Positions 58,669 through 64,000 of a DNA stretch of 64,000 nucleotides are shown piece after piece (position 1 is the first letter of the stretch; the number at the start of each line of letters is the position of its first letter). Under the pieces are notes generated by a model. The model did no database searches, had not been told where the DNA came from, and was given only the letters and a program-made list of their open reading frames with translations. The translations under genes were made by a program, and so were the position numbers. The DNA is from Acidobacteriota bacterium (GTDB taxonomy: Bacteria; Acidobacteriota; Terriglobia; Bryobacterales; Bryobacteraceae), in assembly GCA_025352795.1 (NCBI GenBank), contig JANXSF010000137.1, forward strand, positions 1 to 64,000, read 5' to 3'.

Positions 58669-59871
58669 ATGAAAATACTTTGGGTTTGCGGTACGTTTTT
58701 GCATCCTACCAACAAAGGTGGGCAGATTCGTACTTTGGAAATGTTGAAACGATTGCATCAGCGGCACGAAATCCACTATGTTGCTTTTGCGCAAGAAGGA
58801 CAGACTGAAGGGTTTGCCAGAGCGGGCGAGTATTGCACCCATGCCTATGCCATTCCTCACAAGGTTCCGCCAAGGACTTCGCCGGCATTTTTTGGACAAT
58901 TGGCGGTGAATCTGGTTTCTGCACTGCCACTTTCGGTCAGCCGGTATGTGAGTCAGCCGATGAAAGATGCCATTGATTCTTTGCGGAAAAAGGAGACATT
59001 TGACAGTGTGGTTTGCGACTTCCTTTTCCCGGCTCCCAACTTTGCTGATTTGAGCGATGTGGTGTTGTTTGAACACAACGTGGAATCGATGATTTGGCAG
59101 CGTCATGTGGAGAGCAGTGGTGACCCGTTGCGACGGGCTTACTTTGGCATGCAGCACAAAAGAATGCTGGAATGCGAACAGAAGGCTTGTCGTGAGGCGG
59201 CCCATGTGATTGCCGTTTCGCCCATTGACGCGCGCAAGATTGAACAAATGTTCGGCATTGCCAAAGTTTCTGATATCAAAACGGGCGTTGACCTGGACTA
59301 CTTTGAACCCCCACCCACGGCGCAGGCTCGTGTGGCCGATTTGGTGTTTGTCGGATCTATGGATTGGATGCCCAACATTGACGGCGTTCGATATTTTGTT
59401 GCCGAGATATTGCCCTTGATTCAAGCGAAAATTCCCGGAGTGAAGCTGGCTATTGTGGGGCGCACGCCTTCGGCGGAGATTCAAAAACTGGCGGAAAAGG
59501 GAAACATTGTGGTCACAGGCACTGTTCCGGACATTCGGCCCTACTTGTGGGGTTCGGCGGTTTCCATTGTGCCACTGCGGATAGGAAGTGGAACCCGTTT
59601 GAAGATTTACGAATCGATGGCCGCGAAGACCGCCGTAGTATCCACAACCATTGGAGCGGAAGGGTTGATTTACGCCGACGGAATGAACATTGCGATTGCT
59701 GATTCGCCGGAGCACTTCGCTGGAAGGTGTATGGAACTGATCGAAAATAGCGAGGGGCGCAAGAAAATGGCACAAGCGGCGTTCGACATGGTTGCGCAAC
59801 GGTTCAGTTGGCCGCAAGTGGCCACTGAGTTTGAAGAGATCTTGCGGAGCTACCCGACGCGAAAGCATTGA
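58669..59871 (+). CDS. GT4-family glycosyltransferase (inverted in the locus)
   Basis: A 400-residue GT-B glycosyltransferase. It opens with KILWVCGTFLHPTNKGGQIR and has the C-terminal motifs LVFVGSMDWMPNIDG, VVTGTVPDIRPYLWGS, GSGTRLKIYESMAAKTAVVSTT and GAEGL. It is the only plus-strand gene between 51525 and 62595, diverging from the dehydrogenase (103-base gap) and converging with the GT2 gene one base after its stop. Donor unknown. Confidence 0.9.
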   Translation: MKILWVCGTFLHPTNKGGQIRTLEMLKRLHQRHEIHYVAFAQEGQTEGFARAGEYCTHAYAIPHKVPPRTSPAFFGQLAVNLVSALPLSVSRYVSQPMKDAIDSLRKKETFDSVVCDFLFPAPNFADLSDVVLFEHNVESMIWQRHVESSGDPLRRAYFGMQHKRMLECEQKACREAAHVIAVSPIDARKIEQMFGIAKVSDIKTGVDLDYFEPPPTAQARVADLVFVGSMDWMPNIDGVRYFVAEILPLIQAKIPGVKLAIVGRTPSAEIQKLAEKGNIVVTGTVPDIRPYLWGSAVSIVPLRIGSGTRLKIYESMAAKTAVVSTTIGAEGLIYADGMNIAIADSPEHFAGRCMELIENSEGRKKMAQAAFDMVAQRFSWPQVATEFEEILRSYPTRKH

Positions 59872-59872
59872 G

Positions 59873-60991
59873 TTATTCCCAAGCCATCTGTTTGCGGCTA
59901 GTCATGGCGTGGTAGAAACCGAAGAAGACGGCAACGTTGATCATGGTGAAGTAGAAGGGCAGCATTAAAAGTCGTGGTTTCAGCTTGACGAAATTACCAA
60001 TGACGGCCAGTAGGTAAAAAAGAACTTGTCCGACCATCAATACCTGATAAAAAAGCGAGTCAAGCAGGAACAGATTAGTGACCAGTGCGCCGACCATGGC
60101 AAAGGGGACCAGCAGGCGGACCACTTTGTGCGATAGGAAGAAGAACAAGGGGAGTGGTCGAAAGGGACGAATCACGCCCTTGATCTCTCGTATCTGCTGA
60201 ATGTTGCCGGCCATAATTCGTACTCGTCGACCGAAGCCAGTCATTTCCTTGGCTTCTTCATAGACAATGGCTTGAGGATCATAAACTGCCCGAAATTGTT
60301 TGGCAAGAACGGAGACAGGAATAATATAGTCATCGTTGATGGTGCCGGGCGGAGGGAAAGGATACAAGTGCTTTCGAATGGCATGAAGATGGCCATGTCC
60401 TCCCAAAGTTGACGCCAGTTCCGATTCCTGAACCTTGAGAAACGTCTCGTATTTCCAATAAAAATCTTCGGACTTACCCACGTCTACTTCATCGGCTTTG
60501 ATCACTGTATACTTTCCACTGGCGGCACCCACCTGGGGGTCTGCAAAATTCATGAGCAGCGTTTTGACAGAATCCTTGTATAGCATGGCGGCGGCGTCGG
60601 AAAACACCACAATTTCATTGGAACAGTGGCCAATGGCGTCGTTGAGGGTGAGGATTTTGCCGCGATTTTTCTTGAAGTCAAGAATCCTCACACGAGTACC
60701 CTCGGCTGCTTTCTTGGCCAGTTCCGTGGTTCGATCCTTGGGTCCATCGCAAGCTACCAAAATCTCAAGCTTATCGGCAGGGTAGTTGAGGTCAAGTGAA
60801 TTTCGGATTTTCTGTTCGATAATGTGCTCTTCGTTATAAGCCGGAATGAGTAAAGAAACAGATGGTTCGAACGGCTGCCGCAGCACAGGCCGGTGGATTA
60901 CCAGCCTGAGTAGCAGCAGAACAATGGGGTACCCGAAGTATGCATACACGGGTACCGCTACAAACAACCAGAATAAGAATTGGGTGGGCAA
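59873..60991 (-). CDS. GT2-family membrane glycosyltransferase
   Basis: A 372-residue processive-type GT-A enzyme. One N-terminal helix, then VSLLIPAYNEE, the donor-binding VACDGPKD and VVFSDAAAM (DxD-like region), then a cytoplasmic TINDDYIIPV/QIREIKG segment. Three to four helices from about 290 end the protein. The QIREIKG position resembles QxxRW of synthases but differs. Nine bases separate it from the upstream methyltransferase gene. Confidence 0.9.
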   Translation of the reverse strand: MPTQFLFWLFVAVPVYAYFGYPIVLLLLRLVIHRPVLRQPFEPSVSLLIPAYNEEHIIEQKIRNSLDLNYPADKLEILVACDGPKDRTTELAKKAAEGTRVRILDFKKNRGKILTLNDAIGHCSNEIVVFSDAAAMLYKDSVKTLLMNFADPQVGAASGKYTVIKADEVDVGKSEDFYWKYETFLKVQESELASTLGGHGHLHAIRKHLYPFPPPGTINDDYIIPVSVLAKQFRAVYDPQAIVYEEAKEMTGFGRRVRIMAGNIQQIREIKGVIRPFRPLPLFFFLSHKVVRLLVPFAMVGALVTNLFLLDSLFYQVLMVGQVLFYLLAVIGNFVKLKPRLLMLPFYFTMINVAVFFGFYHAMTSRKQMAWE

Positions 60992-61000
60992 TGGAGCTGC

Positions 61001-61666
61001 CTAAACGGGACGGGCATCCACGCAGAACAACTTGCCAATCGATTCACAGGAAACAACCTTGTAGCCTGAGGATTCCAGCATGTTGTAAACCTGTTCCTTC
61101 TTGAAGAAGTAAACAGGGCAACCGTCCATGTATTCCAGACGTACTTTGCGCACGGGCATGCGCCATGTCCAATAACGCGGCCACGCCGACAGAAATTGCT
61201 TGTTCGTGAACTTACGGATCAGCTTCAACCGTTCCGGTGGATCCATGATGTAATCCCAAAAGCCAATGGCTATGGTGATGTCATAATTTTGATCGGGAGT
61301 CCAGTTAAGAACGTCGGAAACCTGGAACTTACACTGCGAGGCAACGCCTTCTTTCTGGACCAGATCGGTGGCCAATTTGATCATGGAAGGAGCGACGTCC
61401 ACCCCCATCACTTTACTGGCACCGCGTTTGGCCAGTTCCGCCACAAAGCGGCCTGAACCACAGCCGACGTCGCAAACAGATTTGCCTTTGACGTCGCCTA
61501 CCTTCTCCATTACCCAATCAAATCTTTGGTAAATGTCTTTTCGAAAGGTTTTGTCAAGAGTGCGAGCGAACCCGGATTTGCCTTCCCCCGTATAAATTGC
61601 ATCAAAATCGTTAGCTATCTTATTCCAGTAGCTTGCCACTTGGGGCATGGTGTCTTTTTTAGTCAT
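61001..61666 (-). CDS. class I SAM-dependent methyltransferase
   Basis: A 221-residue Rossmann-fold methyltransferase. SAM motif I is VCDVGCGSGRF, followed by VMGVDVAPSM (acidic ribose-binding residue) and ITIAIGFWDYI. The C-terminal half (LEYMDGCPVYFFKKEQV) resembles small-molecule methyltransferases. Lying 14 bases downstream of the deacetylase and nine upstream of GT2, it may methylate a sugar in the polymer; that is context inference. Confidence 0.88.
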   Translation of the reverse strand: MTKKDTMPQVASYWNKIANDFDAIYTGEGKSGFARTLDKTFRKDIYQRFDWVMEKVGDVKGKSVCDVGCGSGRFVAELAKRGASKVMGVDVAPSMIKLATDLVQKEGVASQCKFQVSDVLNWTPDQNYDITIAIGFWDYIMDPPERLKLIRKFTNKQFLSAWPRYWTWRMPVRKVRLEYMDGCPVYFFKKEQVYNMLESSGYKVVSCESIGKLFCVDARPV

Positions 61667-61680
61667 TGCGAACTGATCCT

Positions 61681-62595
61681 TCAGTTTGAACTGGCTTCCC
61701 AGAATTTACTGTCCTTGAGAAGGGGAGCATTTTCAATTAGATTCGAGCCGACGAAGGGACAAAAATCCACCCGCTTGGCCAGAGACTCTAACCGTCCTTC
61801 CATTTTAGACAAGTTGTTGTAATGCCGGAGGCGGGAAAGCATTCTCCCCGGCAGTCGTGGTTGTTGCGGATCAACTTCCCACGGATGTAAATATGTTACT
61901 AAAGTTAACCCCTGACTCTGTGCTGTGGAAACTCCTAACTGAGTAAGGGGCATGGGGAAAAGTCGTAAATAGCCACCGCCACCAACGGGCATATTGGGGC
62001 CCATAGGCACCTTGAACGTGGTCATGGGACACTCCACGATTTCCCCGGATTTGGTTTTTAAGCGGAATGGCTGGCGCGGGGCATTGGGTACGCCGTACGT
62101 ATCGTGCCGCACTGGAAAAATACTGGAATCGTACTTAAATCCGCATTCGGAAAGGACGTCGAGAGCCCAACGGGATTTGGCAACAATGGAAAAGCTTGGG
62201 GCGCGATATCCCTTTACGGCAACGCCACCGGCCTGTTCCAGAACATTTTTAGCGCGCAGAGTATCTTCTCGAAACTCTTCTGGGGTCAATTTGAAGATCA
62301 ACCGATGCCAATAGGAATGGCAGGCCAACTCATGGCCACGGTCAACAATTTGTTTCACTAAATTGGGATACTTTTCGGCAACCCAGCCCAGAACAAAACA
62401 GGTGCTTTTGACGTTCCAGGAATCGAACAAGTCCAGCAATCGATGGGTATTGTCGACGACACGGCTGGGATAGGAATCCCACTGTGAACGGTTAACAATA
62501 TCGGAAAAGGCTTCTACGTGAAAATAGTCCTCTACATCCACGGATAAAATTCCAATGGGGCGGGTGCTTGTCGACAATTTGGAGTCTAAGGCCAT
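61681..62595 (-). CDS. polysaccharide deacetylase, DUF3473 (PEP-CTERM locus-type)
   Basis: A 304-residue NodB-fold deacetylase. The catalytic Asp lies in SVDVEDYFHVEAF (D23 is the likely metal Asp), zinc His pair H93 and H97 in CHSYWH, and RAPSFSI follows. The C-terminal DUF3473 region has GGGGYLRLFP and TYLHPWEVDP. This combination is typical of exopolysaccharide loci linked to XrtA/PEP-CTERM systems. It heads the deacetylase-methyltransferase-GT2 unit. No signal peptide, as is usual in this subfamily. Confidence 0.93.
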   Translation of the reverse strand: MALDSKLSTSTRPIGILSVDVEDYFHVEAFSDIVNRSQWDSYPSRVVDNTHRLLDLFDSWNVKSTCFVLGWVAEKYPNLVKQIVDRGHELACHSYWHRLIFKLTPEEFREDTLRAKNVLEQAGGVAVKGYRAPSFSIVAKSRWALDVLSECGFKYDSSIFPVRHDTYGVPNAPRQPFRLKTKSGEIVECPMTTFKVPMGPNMPVGGGGYLRLFPMPLTQLGVSTAQSQGLTLVTYLHPWEVDPQQPRLPGRMLSRLRHYNNLSKMEGRLESLAKRVDFCPFVGSNLIENAPLLKDSKFWEASSN

Positions 62596-62691
62596 AACGG
62601 GGAAGGTACTCCCATTTTCGCATATCGTCCGAACTCGCGAATAAGTTCACATTTGAACCATAGCTAAATACTGGTTCACGACTGCTATTGG

Positions 62692-62734
62692 ATTGCTATG
62701 CTACTTGTAATCATTAGTTTACAGCATAGCGATA
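62692..62734. promoter_or_regulatory. inverted repeat with T-run between divergent genes
   Basis: Arms ATTGCTATGCT (62692-62702) and AGCATAGCGAT (62724-62734) pair with one mismatch; a second nested pair, TGTAA/TTACA, lies inside. A TTTTTT run follows at 62737-62742. It lies in the 194-base gap between divergent genes starting at 62595 and 62790. It could be an operator, attenuator or mobile-element scar. Confidence 0.45.
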
Positions 62735-62789
62735 TGTTTTTTCTTAATATTCCGTCTCTAAAATTCAGGACAGAGGTGGACAGTAAACA

Positions 62790-64000
62790 ATGCAAAGAGC
62801 AATTTTCCTGATCGCCCTGCTGGTATTTCCAGTAAGGGAATGCGCGGCTCAAACCAGAATTGATTTGAGTTCGCAATCAAAAACGGTGGATTTTTCAGGG
62901 GCAACCTATACCCTGCCAGTGCGCACAGGGCCTGCACTTGCGGGCACTTGCAAGACTGGTGAACTTTTTTACAAGACAACTGCCCCTGCCGGACAAAACC
63001 TATATGGCTGCACTTCCACCAATGTCTGGACGCTGCAGAGTGGAGGTTCCGGGAGTAATGGAACTGGCAGTGGCGGGGCGGTAAGCAGCGTGTCTGGAAA
63101 GACAGGGGACGTGAAGTTACAACTCACCGACCTGACGGACTTCAAGGTGGATCTTTCTAATGGAACGATTACGGTGGGGGCAGGGTGTAGTGCTTCGTTG
63201 CCTTGCACCATCCGCTTTGGATCAAAAACCTACCTTATCCCGGCACCGGCCACGATCAACAATGTGGCTGGAACGGGCAGCATCGGCCCGCACACTGTTT
63301 ACATTTTTATTCGTGCTGACGGGGTGCTTTACTTTGGAATCGACGGTGTTGCGGTAAGTGGGGCCACCTTGAACGGCGTGGTTCTATCTACCGGGACAAC
63401 CAATTTTCCTAGCGATAGTTATGGGCTTTCCAGTTGCCTTGTGAGTAACAACACCATTACACAATGTACGGACCTTCGTGGAATTGGAAGGGACATTGTG
63501 GCGGCGGCGGACAGTACTTTGCAGGTAGTGAACAATCCCACGACGGGCTACCAGGAGATCGCAATAAACCCTTCGTCAGTGGCGACGATTAACGGCAGCA
63601 ACGATCTTTCAGGCAACAATAAAGTGAATTTAGGAAGCCAATATTTGTCCTTAACGCTATCCAACGATCCCACCACGGGCACGGTGCAAAACCGTTTTGT
63701 AACGCTCACTGCGTCGGGAACGGCGGGGCTGCCTGGCACAGCGGCCAACGGCAGGATATTGGGCGTCTGCATGTCTTCCTGTGGAAGCACGGGGACTGCA
63801 AGGATCGCAACGCGGGGTCAAGTGCTAGTACAGTTCGATGGTCCGACAATCGCTGGGAATTATGTAAAGCTATCCAATCAAACTGCAGGGAAAGCGTCGG
63901 ACGCCGGTTTTACGCGTCCCACGTCAGGTCAGATTTTGGGTTATGTGTTGACCACGAACATGGCGGCGGGAACCTATACGGTGGTGCTTGAGCCGGATGT
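62790..64000 (+). CDS. secreted Gly/Ser/Thr-rich protein with tail-fibre-like motif (partial, runs off the end)
   Basis: The frame is open from ATG 62790 to the window edge (403 codons), so the C-terminus is missing. A signal peptide (MQRAIFLIALLVFPVRECAA) is followed by a domain with TYTLPVRTGPALAGTC, a Gly/Ser linker, and VSSVSGKTGDVKLQLTDLTD near residues 100-120, a pattern common in phage tail-fibre and surface adhesin proteins. The rest is Thr/Gly/Asn-rich beta sequence with repeated forms such as NNPTTGYQE and SNDPTTGTVQ. A GAGGTGG lies ten bases before the ATG. Probably a secreted or surface-exposed protein; function unknown. Confidence 0.75.
   Translation, partial: MQRAIFLIALLVFPVRECAAQTRIDLSSQSKTVDFSGATYTLPVRTGPALAGTCKTGELFYKTTAPAGQNLYGCTSTNVWTLQSGGSGSNGTGSGGAVSSVSGKTGDVKLQLTDLTDFKVDLSNGTITVGAGCSASLPCTIRFGSKTYLIPAPATINNVAGTGSIGPHTVYIFIRADGVLYFGIDGVAVSGATLNGVVLSTGTTNFPSDSYGLSSCLVSNNTITQCTDLRGIGRDIVAAADSTLQVVNNPTTGYQEIAINPSSVATINGSNDLSGNNKVNLGSQYLSLTLSNDPTTGTVQNRFVTLTASGTAGLPGTAANGRILGVCMSSCGSTGTARIATRGQVLVQFDGPTIAGNYVKLSNQTAGKASDAGFTRPTSGQILGYVLTTNMAAGTYTVVLEPD

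Noticed and set aside
58546-59868. A 440-codon open frame on the minus strand opposite the GT4 gene
   Set aside because: It is entirely antisense to a clear glycosyltransferase, overlaps the AlgD-like start, and its translation is His/Arg/Asn-rich with no domain.
62790-64000. Prophage edge suggested by the tail-fibre-like motif
   Set aside because: The protein has a signal peptide, and no integrase, capsid, portal or lysis gene is visible; left as an open question, not annotated as mobile.

Overview
The window looks like a chromosomal segment of an Acidobacteriota bacterium, most likely of the Solibacter/Bryobacter type (class inferred from gene content, not proven). The pointers are paired CRTAC1/ASPIC-UnbV proteins, a DUF4159-VWA-MoxR-DUF58-BatA-DUF4175 operon, secreted matrixin-type proteases with large beta domains, and dispersed GACCGC...GCGGTC palindromes. 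I recognised 47 protein-coding genes, the last cut by the window edge. I saw no rRNA, tRNA, CRISPR array or intact insertion sequence. No gene-free stretch exceeds 300 bases; the longest are 1-187 (short repeats), 8364-8531 (nothing recognised), 34511-34749 (repeats), 41102-41271 (one terminator hairpin) and 62596-62789 (one inverted repeat).

Layout. 188-7481 (+): three genes joined by ATGA overlaps encode a TPR/VCBS/ASPIC protein, a membrane-anchored five-heme cytochrome c with TPRs, and a CRTAC1 protein; a sugar-phosphate-isomerase-like gene follows. 8532-22838 (+): a tight nine-gene operon with DUF4159, two VWA membrane proteins, a caspase-like protein that lacks its cysteine, a TPR metallopeptidase, a MoxR ATPase, DUF58, a 1292-residue Gln/Gly-rich DUF4175-like protein and a small pentapeptide protein. 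22844-28598 (-): a matrixin with its partner, then a TAT-exported gluconate-dehydrogenase-type small subunit, GMC flavoprotein and five-heme cytochrome. 28663-29625 (+): a pentapeptide protein.

29678-40197 (-): a close-packed series reading rpiB-like, deoC, GAF/SpoIIE phosphatase, lysA, accD, D-aminoacylase-like, ABC-F and RNase H-like exonuclease, broken between accD and the aminoacylase by a repeat cluster. 40259-41931 (-): an outer-membrane-like protein and a Gly-rich protein. 42079-45331 (+): a membrane MutS homologue, proline dehydrogenase and a small membrane protein. 45339-49274 (-): a VapBC pair, a small membrane protein and aconitase. 49336-51480 (-): a DPP-IV-like peptidase.

51525-62595 (mostly -): an exopolysaccharide region with an enolase-superfamily protein, glycosyltransferases, asparagine-synthase-type amidotransferase, flippase, AlgD-like sugar-nucleotide dehydrogenase, methyltransferase and DUF3473 polysaccharide deacetylase; one glycosyltransferase is inverted. 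It likely builds and exports a uronate-containing polymer, although no polymerase or exosortase is visible. From 62790 (+) a secreted tail-fibre-like protein runs off the end.

The best candidates for something new are the MoxR/VWA operon with its pseudo-caspase and metallopeptidase, and the rpiB-like/deoC pair, whose N-terminal extensions resemble microcompartment targeting and whose RpiB has Asp where the catalytic Cys normally sits.
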